A DNA stretch of 64,000 bases from an uncultured Acetatifactor sp. (lineage in GTDB: Bacteria > Bacillota > Clostridia > Lachnospirales > Lachnospiraceae), in NCBI RefSeq assembly GCF_910585425.1, contig NZ_CAJUCP010000003.1:62001-126000 (forward strand), given 5' to 3'. Positions 34,895 through 44,342 of the stretch are shown here, in pieces (the stretch's first letter is position 1; each line of letters starts with the position of its first letter). The notes beneath the pieces are model-generated. The model searched no databases and had not been told where the DNA came from. It was given only the letters and a program-made list of their open reading frames with translations. The position numbers and the translations under genes are program-made.

Positions 34895-35935
34895 ATGAAC
34901 AATCCATTTACGCTGTCTTTCGGAAAAAAGCCATTGCAATATATATCCCGTATCCCGCAGACCGCTGAAATCATTGAGAATTTCACTGCGGAAAGGCCAT
35001 CCAATCAGATATACATGATCACGGGGGTCAGAGGATCCGGTAAGACTGTCCTGATGACCGGCATTGCCGATGAAATCAGGAAAAAAGAAGGCTGGATCGT
35101 GCTGGAGCTGAATCCCAACAGAGATCTCCTCCAGAGCCTGGCCGCGAAACTGTACAGCTTGCCGGAGATGCATTCGGCGTTCCTACAGGCGAAGCTGGAT
35201 TTTTCCGCGTTCGGGCTGGGTGTATCCCTGGAAAATGCCGTTCCGGTCACGGATATTGAGAATGCCATTGAATTGATGCTGGCAGAGGTTCAGAAGAGGG
35301 ACAGGAGGCTGCTGATTGCAATCGATGAGGTTACAAATTGCAGCTACATCAGGATATTCGCCAGCTCCTTCCAGATTTTCCTGCGGCAGGACTATCCCAT
35401 TTTTCTGCTGATGACGGGCCTGTTTGAAAATATCTATGAACTGCAGAATGAGAAGTCCCTTACCTTTTTATATAGAGCGCCCAAGATAATGCTGGGGGCT
35501 TTGAACTTCACTGCGGTGCGGAAAAGGTATATGGATACCTTCGGGCTGGACATGGAAGCGGCGGAGAGGATGGCCGGACTGACCAGGGGATATCCCTTTG
35601 CATTCCAGGTGCTGGGGTATCTGTACTGGGAGAACAGGGAAGCCGGGACGGTAGAGGGGATTCTGCCGGAATATGACCAGTATCTTGACGAATATGTATA
35701 CAGCAAAATCTGGTCTGAGCTCTCCGATTTGGACAAAAAGGTGCTGGCTGTGATGGCTGAGAGCGGAGAGAAGAAGGTCAAAGAAATCAGAGACCGCTGC
35801 GGCATGACGTCAGGCCTCTTCTCGGTATACAGAGACCGCCTTAAGCGCAAGGGCATACTGGATACGGGCAGATACGGCGAAATCTCCTTTGCCCTGCCGC
35901 GGTTCGAGGAATTCGTCGGGATGCAGATGTTCTGA
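34895..35935 (+). CDS. AAA-type ATPase with C-terminal winged helix (archaeal ATPase-like)
   Basis: A 346-residue STAND/AAA-type ATPase. Walker A is GVRGSGKT at residues 44-51, Walker B is LLIAIDEV near 140, MTGLF follows as sensor 1, and the last 70 residues (DKKVLAVMAESGEKKVKEI, then GLFSVYRDRLKRKGIL) form a winged helix. It resembles the archaeal ATPase family PF01637 and its bacterial relatives, whose roles are mostly unknown. No neighbour on the same strand shares its transcript; it has its own terminator. The repeat array and inverted repeat just upstream are likely its control region, possibly bound by its own winged helix. Confidence 0.8.
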   Translation: MNNPFTLSFGKKPLQYISRIPQTAEIIENFTAERPSNQIYMITGVRGSGKTVLMTGIADEIRKKEGWIVLELNPNRDLLQSLAAKLYSLPEMHSAFLQAKLDFSAFGLGVSLENAVPVTDIENAIELMLAEVQKRDRRLLIAIDEVTNCSYIRIFASSFQIFLRQDYPIFLLMTGLFENIYELQNEKSLTFLYRAPKIMLGALNFTAVRKRYMDTFGLDMEAAERMAGLTRGYPFAFQVLGYLYWENREAGTVEGILPEYDQYLDEYVYSKIWSELSDLDKKVLAVMAESGEKKVKEIRDRCGMTSGLFSVYRDRLKRKGILDTGRYGEISFALPRFEEFVGMQMF

Positions 35936-35954
35936 ATTTTTACAGATGATGCAG

Positions 35955-35988
35955 AGGTTGTAGCCTGTAGGGGCTGCAGCCTTTTTTG
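35955..35988 (+). terminator. Terminator of the ATPase gene
   Basis: AGGTTGTAGCC (35955-35965) pairs with GGCTGCAGCCT with two G-U pairs, followed by six T. Confidence 0.85.
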
Positions 35989-36178
35989 GTGCCAGGATCC
36001 TCCGCGGAAGGAAAAACCGGCCGGAACCGGCCATTGAAGAGATGTGCCATAAACTGAAATAATGTATCTTGCGCAGCCCTCCTTCCCTCTTTTTCCGGGA
36101 TTCTCCGGTGCCGCGCCACAGACAGGCCACGCGTCCGGCAGCTCATTTGTTCAATCTGTGGCATTGGAGAAGTGTTTC

Positions 36179-36207
36179 TTGCCGGAAAAATGTGCAGAAT
36201 ATATAAT
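36179..36207 (+). promoter_or_regulatory. Promoter of the sugar ABC operon
   Basis: TTGCCG at 36179-36184 and TATAAT at 36202-36207 with 17 bases between, 136 bases before the lipoprotein gene. Between 35989 and 36178 I see only a GGCCGG/CCGGCC palindrome at 36019-36032. Confidence 0.65.
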
Positions 36208-36342
36208 ACAGGCAGATTCGCACAAGACAAGCGCTGATTGAGTGGAACTGCCCTGCTGGACGCAGATAAGGGCACGGAATCAAATGGAGCCACAAGGCAA
36301 AGCAACACGCTGTGAAAGCAACACAGAAGTAAGGAGGAAGTT

Positions 36343-37998
36343 ATGAAGTCCAAAAAAGTAATTGCGCTGACGATGACGGCGGCTCTGTCGCTCTCCGCGC
36401 TGACAGGCTGCGGCGGCAAGGATTCCCAGGGGAGCAGTGCGGGAAATGACAAGTCTTCCGCAGAAGAAAGCTCATCCGCTGCAAAGGAGGAGAGCCCGGA
36501 GGAAGGAAATGCAGAGGACGAGCCCGGGGGGGCAGAGGAGGAAAACACTTCCGATACCATCACCTTCCCGCTGGCGGAGACCATGACCTTCACCGCCTTC
36601 GCCGGGATGAACGGCGATTACACTCTGACGGACAACATCGCCATGCAGAAATCCCTGGTGGATGCCAATATCAATATAGAGTTCACCAATGTGCTGGGCG
36701 CGGATCTGGAGGAGAAGCGGAATCTGGTGCTCAATAGCGGCGAGTATCCGGACATTTTTATCAAATCCTATATAGATGCAGATAAATACGGCATGCAGGG
36801 CGTGATAATTCCGCTAGAGGATTTGATGAGACAGTATGCCCCCAACCTGACGGCGCTGCTGGACGAAAGGGATGGATGGCAGTATATCACGGCTTCTGAC
36901 GGCCATGTATATTCCTTCCCCCATGTGGGAAACCAGGGTGCTTCCAATCCGTATTTTTGGATTAACCAAAAGTGGATGAACAACCTGAACCTGAAGGAGC
37001 CTACAAGCTATGAGGAGCTCTACGATGTACTGAAGGCCTTCAAAGAGCAGGATGCCAACGGGAACGGCGACCCCAATGATGAGATTCCCCTGTTCTGCAA
37101 TACTTTCTGCAATCCGCTTATGCTGATGCAGTACCAGAGCTTCCCCTATTCCGCATGGGAGAAGCTGGGAATCATCGACGGGAAACTGGCTTATGTACCT
37201 GCTACGGAAGAATACAAAGAATTCCTGGCCTTCGTCACCAGACTTTACCAGGACGGGCTGATGGATCCCAATTCCTTCACCCAGCCCCATGAGCAGCAGG
37301 CTCCCACAGGACAGTCCGGGGATGTGCTGGGCTCCTTCTTTGACGCAGGCGCCTTCCTCACTGTGGGCCGGGACCGTGACGAGGATTACATCGCGCTGAC
37401 ACCCTGGGATGACTGCCTACAGCTAAGCCCTGGCATCAGCAAAGGCGGTGCGGCCATCACGGATGCTTGCGAACATCCCGAGGTAGTGGTTGCCTGGCTC
37501 GACACATTCTATACGGAAGAGGGTGGCAGACTGGCTTGGATGGGCGTGGAAGGAGAGACCTATCAGTACAACAGCGATGGGGAATGGGAATGGATTTTGG
37601 GCAATGGCCACGGCGATGATATCAGCACAGTGCGCGCAAGCTCTACAATCCAGGGAGCCCAGACCCATCCCTCTGTAGAGCCTGAGGCATGGTCGACGCA
37701 GATGTCGCCCAGCATCGACCCGGATGAAGCGTATCTGGGGCAGCAGGCGAGGAAGGTATGGGCTCACGGCGTAGTACCTCTGCCCAACCTGGTCTTCACG
37801 GAGGAGCAGAATGCGGAGCTTTCCGTGATTAAGACCGACATCGACAGCTACATCACGGAATACATGGCGAAGGTGGCTACCGGGGAGACCACGCTGGAGG
37901 ACAGCTGGGACGAGTATATCGAGACCCTGAAGGCCATGGGGATGGACCGCATGTTTGAAATCTATCAGGAAGTATATGATGCAGCTATAGCGAAGTAG
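36343..37998 (+). CDS. Sugar ABC transporter substrate-binding lipoprotein
   Basis: A 551-residue lipoprotein. Signal peptide with lipobox LTGC, Cys23 being the lipidated residue, then a Ser/Glu-rich linker to about residue 65. The rest is a type-2 periplasmic-binding fold of the large LplA-like group that serves YesO/LplA-type oligosaccharide transporters (LNSGEYPDIFIK, YSFPHVGNQ, NPYFWINQKWM). It captures a sugar or oligosaccharide outside the cell for the permeases that follow. GGAGGAAG precedes the ATG. A strong hairpin lies between it and the permease genes, as is common where the binding protein is made in excess. The ATP-hydrolysing subunit is not encoded here and is probably a shared MsmX-type protein. 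Confidence 0.9.
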   Translation: MKSKKVIALTMTAALSLSALTGCGGKDSQGSSAGNDKSSAEESSSAAKEESPEEGNAEDEPGGAEEENTSDTITFPLAETMTFTAFAGMNGDYTLTDNIAMQKSLVDANINIEFTNVLGADLEEKRNLVLNSGEYPDIFIKSYIDADKYGMQGVIIPLEDLMRQYAPNLTALLDERDGWQYITASDGHVYSFPHVGNQGASNPYFWINQKWMNNLNLKEPTSYEELYDVLKAFKEQDANGNGDPNDEIPLFCNTFCNPLMLMQYQSFPYSAWEKLGIIDGKLAYVPATEEYKEFLAFVTRLYQDGLMDPNSFTQPHEQQAPTGQSGDVLGSFFDAGAFLTVGRDRDEDYIALTPWDDCLQLSPGISKGGAAITDACEHPEVVVAWLDTFYTEEGGRLAWMGVEGETYQYNSDGEWEWILGNGHGDDISTVRASSTIQGAQTHPSVEPEAWSTQMSPSIDPDEAYLGQQARKVWAHGVVPLPNLVFTEEQNAELSVIKTDIDSYITEYMAKVATGETTLEDSWDEYIETLKAMGMDRMFEIYQEVYDAAIAK

Positions 37999-38016
37999 GA
38001 TGTTTCGATGACCCTG

Positions 38017-38054
38017 ACGGCGGAGAACTGGTAGCGATATCACTTCTCCGCCGT
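38017..38054 (+). terminator. Intra-operon attenuating hairpin
   Basis: ACGGCGGAGAA (38017-38027) and TTCTCCGCCGT (38044-38054) form a perfect 11-bp stem; only TTTC follows. Likely partial terminator or 3' stabiliser of the lipoprotein message. Confidence 0.6.
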
Positions 38055-38124
38055 TTCGGATTAGCGCCGGGAGGCGTTTTACAGTGAAAATCTGCTTTCC
38101 GGAGAAAAGGAGCGATAAGAATTC

Positions 38125-39060
38125 ATGGAAATACAGAAAAAGAAGGAATCCCTTGGAATCCGGCTGCTGAAGAACATGAAGAAGAACTGGATTCTGTACG
38201 TCATGATCGCGCCGGTGGTGGTCTATTACATCGTCTTCGCCTATACGCCCATGTACGGCATCCTGCTGGCTTTCAAGAACTATAAGGTCAAGCAGGGAAT
38301 CATGGGCAGCCCCTGGGTGGGACTGGATCATTTCAGACGGTTCTTCAGTGCCTACAACTTCAAGCAGCTCATCGGCAATACCGTGGGAATCAGCGTATAC
38401 AGCCTGATCATCGGCTTTCCCATTCCCATCGTCTTTGCCCTGATGCTCAATTACCTCACCCACAACAGGCTGAAAAAGGTGGTGCAGATGGTGTCCTACG
38501 CGCCCTACTTCATCTCCACCGTGGTCATCTGCGGCATGATCACCATCTTCATGGCCCCGGACACCGGCATCCTGAACGTGATCAGGGGGTTCTTCGGCCT
38601 GGAATCGGTGAATTTCCTGGCGAAGCCGGAGTGGTTCAAGTCCATCTACGTGTGGACAGGGGTCTGGCAGGGCATGGGCTGGAGCTCCATCATCTATATC
38701 TCCGCCCTGGCCGGGGTGGACTATGAGATGCACGAGGCGGCCATCGTGGACGGCGCCACCAAGATCCAGAGGATGATCCATGTGGATCTGCCCTCCATCA
38801 AGCCCACCATACTGATGCTGTTGATCCTGCAGATGGGCTCCATCATGAACGTGGGATTCGAAAAAGTCTACCTGCTCCAGAATACCCTGAACAAGAGCGC
38901 GGCTTCTGTCATCTCCACCTATGTCTACGAGGTGGGCCTGATCAACAGCGACTACGGCTATTCCACGGCGGTAGGCCTGTTCAACTCGCTGATCAACCTT
39001 GGGCTGGTGGTGGCTGCCAACCAGCTGAGCAAGAGGTTCGCAGGCGAGAGCCTGTTCTAG
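38125..39060 (+). CDS. Sugar ABC transporter permease, LplB-like
   Basis: A 311-residue inner-membrane permease with six spans. The cytoplasmic EAA loop is seen as HEAAIVDGATKIQRMIHVDLP. It opens with a basic stretch and IAPVVVYYIVFAYTPMYGI, typical of LplB/YteP permeases of CUT1-type oligosaccharide transporters. It pairs with the permease gene 13 bases downstream and with the lipoprotein upstream. GGAGAAAAGGAG precedes the start. Confidence 0.92.
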   Translation: MEIQKKKESLGIRLLKNMKKNWILYVMIAPVVVYYIVFAYTPMYGILLAFKNYKVKQGIMGSPWVGLDHFRRFFSAYNFKQLIGNTVGISVYSLIIGFPIPIVFALMLNYLTHNRLKKVVQMVSYAPYFISTVVICGMITIFMAPDTGILNVIRGFFGLESVNFLAKPEWFKSIYVWTGVWQGMGWSSIIYISALAGVDYEMHEAAIVDGATKIQRMIHVDLPSIKPTILMLLILQMGSIMNVGFEKVYLLQNTLNKSAASVISTYVYEVGLINSDYGYSTAVGLFNSLINLGLVVAANQLSKRFAGESLF

Positions 39061-39073
39061 GAGGGAGGTACAT

Positions 39074-39991
39074 ATGAAACGGAAAAATTCAGAAAACAGG
39101 CAGATCAAACGCTCTTATTCGGACAAGATATTCGACATTGTGAACCTCCTGGTCATGGTAATTCTGCTGGTGATCTTCGTATGGCCGCTGTGGTTCGTGG
39201 TAATCGCCTCTTTCAGCAATCCGAACCAGGTGTGGATGGGGGAGGTGGTCCTATGGCCCAAAGGGTTTACTCTGATCTCCTATGAGACGCTGCTGGAATA
39301 TGAGCGGATCTGGGTCGGTTACAGGAATACCCTTTTCTATACGGTGGTGGGCACTCTGGTGAACCTGGTGATGACGGTGTGCGGCGCCTATCCGCTGTCC
39401 CGGAAGGACTTCATGCCCAGGCATTTCTTCATGTTCCTGTTCATGCTGACCATGTACTTCGGCGGCGGGCTGATCCCCACCTACCTGGTGGTGAGCGGCC
39501 TGGGGCTGGTGGACACCCGCTGGGCCATGATCATACCGGGGGCAGTGTCCATCTACAATATCATCATCACCCGGACCTATTTCATGAACAGCATCCCGCC
39601 CTCCCTGCAGGAAGCGGCCACCCTGGACGGAGCCAATTCCTTCCAGTATCTGATGCGGGTGGTGCTGCCCCTGTCCAAGCCCATCATAGCGGTGGTGGGG
39701 CTGTACTACGCGGTGGGGCACTGGAATGATTTCTACACAGCCCTGATCTATCTGTACAAGGAGGATCTGATGCCGCTGCAGTCCTTCCTGAGGGACATGC
39801 TGATGTCCACCAAGCTGACGCTGAACAACCTGTCGGGGATGGACACCGCTACCGTGGAGCTGAAGACCCACCTGGCCCAGACATTGAAATATAGCGTGAT
39901 CATCGTGTCCACCGTACCGGTGCTCTGCATCTATCCCTTCATCCAGAAATACTTCGTCAAGGGCGTCATGGTGGGGTCTGTCAAGGGATGA
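39074..39991 (+). CDS. Carbohydrate ABC transporter permease, LplC/YtcP-like
   Basis: A 305-residue permease with six spans and an EAA loop reading LQEAATLDGANSFQYLMRVVLP. The opening, DIVNLLVMVILLVIFVWPLW and VVIASFSNP, is typical of LplC/YtcP partners. With the preceding permease it should form the heterodimeric channel. GGAGGGAGG lies just before the ATG at 39074. Confidence 0.92.
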   Translation: MKRKNSENRQIKRSYSDKIFDIVNLLVMVILLVIFVWPLWFVVIASFSNPNQVWMGEVVLWPKGFTLISYETLLEYERIWVGYRNTLFYTVVGTLVNLVMTVCGAYPLSRKDFMPRHFFMFLFMLTMYFGGGLIPTYLVVSGLGLVDTRWAMIIPGAVSIYNIIITRTYFMNSIPPSLQEAATLDGANSFQYLMRVVLPLSKPIIAVVGLYYAVGHWNDFYTALIYLYKEDLMPLQSFLRDMLMSTKLTLNNLSGMDTATVELKTHLAQTLKYSVIIVSTVPVLCIYPFIQKYFVKGVMVGSVKG

Positions 39992-40131
39992 GCTTTTTAG
40001 AGGGATGAAATGTGTCAGCGCCGCTGAGGCGGCATGACGAAAGGGAAGAAGAGCGTCTGCGCCGTCCAGTACCAGCCGATACCTGGGCACTGGAGGGGGA
40101 AGATGAGGAACTACATACGAGGAGGAAGACA

Positions 40132-41535
40132 ATGAACCCAATATTACCGCTGCACTATGCGGCGCCGGACGGAGAGCCCCATGTGTGGAAGAACGATCCG
40201 GATACCCTGTATCTGTACGCCACCAACGAGCTGGTGGGCTGCCCCGGGGACAGGCCGGTGCAGCATGTCTGGTCCACGAAGAATCTGACGGACTGGGAGG
40301 AGCACGTCCCGGGCTTTGATGCCGGGCAGACCGTGGATTTCGAGGATGTGGCGGCGCTGCCTGCCAGCGACTGCATCGAGAAGGACGGCAGATATTATTA
40401 TTATTTCACGGCGGCGGGAAAGCAGTGCGTGGCTTTCTCCGACAGGCCGGAAGGGCCTTTTTTGGACGCGGTGCCCATTGAGGGGACGGAATTCCCCTCC
40501 TGCGGGGATCCTGCCGTCTTCGTGGACGATGACGGCAGCGCTTATCTGTACTGGGGCCAGTTCTATCTCAAGGGCTGTAAGCTGAAAGACAATATGCGGG
40601 AGCTGGAGCCGGACACCATCCGCACCATGCTGCTGACAGAGGAGGAGCACGGTTTCCATGAGGGCAGCTCCCTGCGCAAAAGAGGGGATCTCTATTATCT
40701 GATTTACTGTGACACGGACAGAGGAGCCGCCACCTGCCTGAGCTATGCGGTGAGCAGGTCTCCTCTCGGCCCTTTCGAGAAAAGGGGGGTAATCATCGAC
40801 AATGCGGGCTGCGACCTGGCCAACTGGAACAATCACGGTTCTTTGGTCTGCTTTCACGGGCAGTGGTACATTTTGTACCACAAGGCCTGCTTCGCCCTGG
40901 AGATGGGAGGCAGGAAAGCATGCATGGAGCCTATATATTTCGATGAAAATGGGGACATCGCGGAGGTGGAGATGACCACCCAGGGAGTGGAAGGGCCAAT
41001 CGACGCCTCCCGCAGGCTGGAGGCCTACCGGGCCTGCCATTTTAAGTGGGCAGCCTGGCACGGAGGAGGAGACCGGCTGGAGCGGGAGGTGGCCTGCTTC
41101 TACTGGAAGGAGCCCGTGACCGGATGGCGCAGGACGGCCAGGGACGCGGCCCTGCGCAACAGCAAGGACACAGGGGTGCGCGCCGCCCATTATGTGGAGC
41201 GCGGCGTCCACAGGGAATACCTGACCCGTCTGACCCATGGGGACTGTATCTATTTCAGATACCTGGACTTTGGGAAAGGGAAGAACAGGTTCACATGCAG
41301 TGCGGCCAGCCACAGGACAGGCTGCATTCTGGAACTCCACATCGACGGCGAGGACGGCCCCTGCATCGGCAGATGCCGGATTGGCGACACGGCAGGCTTC
41401 GGACCCTGGAACTGGAAGACATTCTCCTGCGCGGTGGAAAATGCGGCAGGGGTGCATGAACTGTGCCTGAAGGTCTGCTCGGAACGCTTCGACAGGGAGT
41501 GGCTCTGCGACCTGGACTGGCTGGAGTTTTCATAA
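40132..41535 (+). CDS. Glycoside hydrolase family 43-like protein
   Basis: A 467-residue protein. The first 300 residues are a five-bladed propeller of the GH43 type: PHVWKNDPDTLYLYATN at the start with the base Asp, GDPAVFVDDDGSAYLYWG with the second Asp, and GFHEGSSLRKRGDLYYLIY with the acid Glu. The last 130 residues (GDCIYFRYLDFGKGKNRF, then DTAGFGPWNWKTFSC) look like a CBM6-type carbohydrate-binding domain. It probably removes arabinose or xylose residues. No signal peptide, so it works on sugars taken up by the transporter. GGAGG lies at 40121-40125; an open frame back to a GTG at 40012 is not supported. Confidence 0.87.
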   Translation: MNPILPLHYAAPDGEPHVWKNDPDTLYLYATNELVGCPGDRPVQHVWSTKNLTDWEEHVPGFDAGQTVDFEDVAALPASDCIEKDGRYYYYFTAAGKQCVAFSDRPEGPFLDAVPIEGTEFPSCGDPAVFVDDDGSAYLYWGQFYLKGCKLKDNMRELEPDTIRTMLLTEEEHGFHEGSSLRKRGDLYYLIYCDTDRGAATCLSYAVSRSPLGPFEKRGVIIDNAGCDLANWNNHGSLVCFHGQWYILYHKACFALEMGGRKACMEPIYFDENGDIAEVEMTTQGVEGPIDASRRLEAYRACHFKWAAWHGGGDRLEREVACFYWKEPVTGWRRTARDAALRNSKDTGVRAAHYVERGVHREYLTRLTHGDCIYFRYLDFGKGKNRFTCSAASHRTGCILELHIDGEDGPCIGRCRIGDTAGFGPWNWKTFSCAVENAAGVHELCLKVCSERFDREWLCDLDWLEFS

Positions 41536-41596
41536 TGCTGATGCCTGGGTACTGGGCGGAGCGGATGCGGAACTTATAATATGAGGAGAGAGTAAG

Positions 41597-41875
41597 ATGA
41601 ATGGATTTGAGTTAAGGATAAAGAACGCGGCCCCGGACGGAAGGGCACCTTGCTTGCGGCCTGTCTTTGCCTGGCGGGCCCCGGCGGAATATGACCAGTT
41701 CACCGTACAGGTGGCGTCGGATGAGGAGTTCCAGAGGCTCCTGTTCCTCCGGGACACCAGGGAGCGGTACATAGAATTTGACAGTGCGCCCTTAAACAGG
41801 GACAGAACCTATTATGTCCGTGTCCGCAGCGGACTGGGAAAATGGAGCACCGCAAACTTTATGACGGAAAAATGA
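41597..41875 (+). CDS. Orphan Fn3-like small protein
   Basis: A 92-residue protein resembling the first beta-sandwich of bacterial alpha-L-rhamnosidases and related enzymes: FAWRAPAEYDQFTVQVAS, then RTYYVRVRSGLGKWSTANF, and it ends just where the next domain would begin. AGGAGAGAG precedes the ATG. It is either a free-standing binding domain or the remnant of a much longer hydrolase gene whose rest has been lost. Last gene of the operon; a TGCCCCGA/TCGGGGCA hairpin (41901-41938) follows. Confidence 0.6.
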   Translation: MNGFELRIKNAAPDGRAPCLRPVFAWRAPAEYDQFTVQVASDEEFQRLLFLRDTRERYIEFDSAPLNRDRTYYVRVRSGLGKWSTANFMTEK

Positions 41876-41900
41876 TATATCGGCTTTTTGAACATGCAGC

Positions 41901-41938
41901 TGCCCCGAAACGGCGTTATGGCGGCGCTTATCGGGGCA
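41901..41938. terminator. Hairpin between convergent operons
   Basis: TGCCCCGA (41901-41908) and TCGGGGCA (41931-41938) are perfect inverted copies between the sugar operon and the convergent AraC-type gene. No T-run. Confidence 0.4.
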
Positions 41939-44152
41939 TCACTTCCGGGCCGGGGACTCCTGCTCACGATACTGGGAAGGGGTCATGCCCATATCCTGCT
42001 TGAACTTCCGGCGGAAACTGGAGGTGTTGAGATAGCCCACCGCCACACTGATTTCATCGATGGACTGATTTGTGTCCTGCAGCAGTTCTTTTGCCCTGTC
42101 CAGGCGAAGCTTCCACAGATAATCCGTGAAATTCTGATTCACCTCTTTCTTCACCAGATAACTGATATAGGCGATGCTGAAATGGAACTTGTCCGCCAGC
42201 TGGGCGATGGAGAAGTCCGGATCGGTGAAGCTGGCTTCGATCAGGGCCTTCAACTGATAGGTGTCGGCAGATTTGGAGGTCTGCTGTTCCCGGAAGAAAT
42301 CCAGCAGATTTCCGATGTCCTCCCTGATCAGGGCGGCGCTCTCCCGGTAGGGGCAGCTGCGGCAATGGTAGAGGGCCTGGAAATACAGGTCGCTGTAGGA
42401 CTTGAACCGGATGGCGGAGTGCTCCATGGCATTGGCGATGGAGGCCAGCAGGTCCATCAGGATGCAGTGGGCGAAAAAGTCGGGAATCTGCCGGACAGTG
42501 GACTCGGAGCGGTCTATGATGAGGAAGAGTTCCTCTATCACCGCCTCCGCCTCCCGGAACTGGCCGTTCTGGAGGAAGGCGGAGAGCCTGCCCATGGAAT
42601 CGTAGGGGTAGGCCAGGGCATGGTCCGCTTCCAGCAGGGAGCCGGATTCCGTGAAGGACACCACAGGCATGCGGTCCCAGAGCCCGGCGGCCTGGACGGC
42701 CTGCTCGTAGAGGGAGGGGATGTCCAGGGGGGAGGAGGAGCTGGCGCTGATGGAGGAAAGACAGCCTTCCTCTGTGTGCAGATCGGCCAGGAGCTCTTGC
42801 AGGATCTCCTCCTTGTGGGGCTCCGGGCCTGTGTAGTTCAGCAGCAGCACCGCAGTGTCCCTGGAGGATTCCAGGATGACGCAGGCATCCTCGGAGGTCA
42901 GGGAATGCCGGAAGAAATCCAGGATCTTCGACCAGGGGAAGGGCATTTTGGGGGACTTCATTTTTATGGAGAAGATATTGTTGTCTTCATCCATGGTGAA
43001 GAACCCGTCTATGTCCGGCAGCCCCTGGGAGTCGCCCGGCTGGTTGGAGGAGACGATGGTGTCCAGGAGGGACTTCTGGACGGAAAGCTTGTACTTGTCC
43101 AGCTTCTCCTGGAGCCTGCGGTTCTTCAGGGTGGACTCCGCGAAGCTCTTGTCCAGCTGCTCGAAATAGCTCCGGCGGCTGTCCAGGGAGGGGACGATTT
43201 TGCGGGTGAGCTTGTACAGGGGCAGGTAGGTGCTGCGCATGGACAGCCAGATTAGGAGCAGCCCGGCGATGCCCAGCCCAAACAGCACCAGGTAGGCAGT
43301 CCGGAATGCCGTGTTGGCCCGGTCCAAGAGCTCCTGGTTGGAAATCAGGGAGACCATGGCATATCCCTGCCCGAAGTCCCTGTTGACGCACAGGGAGGTC
43401 TGGCTGTCCACGGGGCAGATGCCGTCCGTGTGGGAGAGGATATCCAGGTAGGGCAGCAGCATGTCCGTGCCTGTTCCGGCGATGATGTTCCCGTCAGGAT
43501 CCGTCAGGGCGATGGCGGGCATCTCGGAGGAGGCCGTATTCCTGCACAGTTGGGAGATTTCCGTGGTATTGATCACGAAAAAGGTGATATGGTTGGCGTA
43601 TGTGGTGCTCACGGGGAAATAGATCAGGTATTTCGCGTCCCCATCCCTAAAATACAGGAGCTGGTTCCGGTAGCCGTCCTGATAGGGGGCCGGGTCGAAG
43701 GTAAAGATGCTGCCGGAGGGGGAGTACATGCGAAAGACACCGTCCACGTATTCCGTGCGGATATAGGTGGAGGTCACCAGGTTCCGGTTCTTGTTCAGGT
43801 AGACGATGGAATTGATATAGGGCTGCCCGGTGGTGTAACCAATGAGCCCGTGGTAGGCCTGGTACTGATGCCATTCGTCGGTGGTGTAGCGGGCGGTGAT
43901 GATGTTCATGTTCCCGCGCATGGAGTTGTTGATGGCGTCCAGGGAGATGATCTCATCCAGCAGGGTCTCCGTGAGGCTGCCCAGGCGCTCCATGGACTGG
44001 GCGGTGAGCTGGTCCAGGTACAGCCTGGAGAGCTGTGTGCGGATGATGTAGAAAAAGCCTGTGATCAGGACGCTGAATATGATGAAATAGGACAGAAAAT
44101 AGCGCAGTAATGTATTCCCGGCAGCTTTGCGGAGTGGCTGCTTCATTCTCAT
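41939..44152 (-). CDS. Membrane-bound AraC-type transcriptional regulator
   Basis: A 737-residue regulator. An N-terminal span (LRYFLSYFIIFSVLITGFFY), an outer sensory region of about 250 residues, a second span (YLVLFGLGIAGLLLIWLS), a cytoplasmic linker with a coiled-coil-like KNRRLQEKLDKYKLSVQK, and a C-terminal AraC domain (FSIAQLADKFHFSIAYISYL and SIDEISVAVGYLNTSSFRRK) follow in order. Such proteins sense a sugar or its transporter outside the cell and activate the neighbouring uptake operon. It converges with that sugar operon, so control of it is inferred from position. The start at 44152 is taken; upstream open frame is not coding. Confidence 0.88.
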   Translation of the reverse strand: MRMKQPLRKAAGNTLLRYFLSYFIIFSVLITGFFYIIRTQLSRLYLDQLTAQSMERLGSLTETLLDEIISLDAINNSMRGNMNIITARYTTDEWHQYQAYHGLIGYTTGQPYINSIVYLNKNRNLVTSTYIRTEYVDGVFRMYSPSGSIFTFDPAPYQDGYRNQLLYFRDGDAKYLIYFPVSTTYANHITFFVINTTEISQLCRNTASSEMPAIALTDPDGNIIAGTGTDMLLPYLDILSHTDGICPVDSQTSLCVNRDFGQGYAMVSLISNQELLDRANTAFRTAYLVLFGLGIAGLLLIWLSMRSTYLPLYKLTRKIVPSLDSRRSYFEQLDKSFAESTLKNRRLQEKLDKYKLSVQKSLLDTIVSSNQPGDSQGLPDIDGFFTMDEDNNIFSIKMKSPKMPFPWSKILDFFRHSLTSEDACVILESSRDTAVLLLNYTGPEPHKEEILQELLADLHTEEGCLSSISASSSSPLDIPSLYEQAVQAAGLWDRMPVVSFTESGSLLEADHALAYPYDSMGRLSAFLQNGQFREAEAVIEELFLIIDRSESTVRQIPDFFAHCILMDLLASIANAMEHSAIRFKSYSDLYFQALYHCRSCPYRESAALIREDIGNLLDFFREQQTSKSADTYQLKALIEASFTDPDFSIAQLADKFHFSIAYISYLVKKEVNQNFTDYLWKLRLDRAKELLQDTNQSIDEISVAVGYLNTSSFRRKFKQDMGMTPSQYREQESPARK

Positions 44153-44342
44153 AGTAAGTTCCAAACCTTTCCGTGGCGATGAAATGACTCTGTCTGCAGC
44201 GATATGTATTGATACAATTATATTACTATTATAAGGGAAGCGGATGCGCAATGCAAGAGGGGGATGCTTGAAGACTGATTTGTAGTCAAAAAGGGGCTGG
44301 AAAAAGAACAGGCAGACGGCCTCCGGACAGAGTGGGACGCCG

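Noticed and set aside
41888..43255. Plus-strand open frame of 455 codons within the AraC-type gene
   Set aside because: The minus strand carries the HTH and membrane segments; the plus frame has no recognisable protein features.
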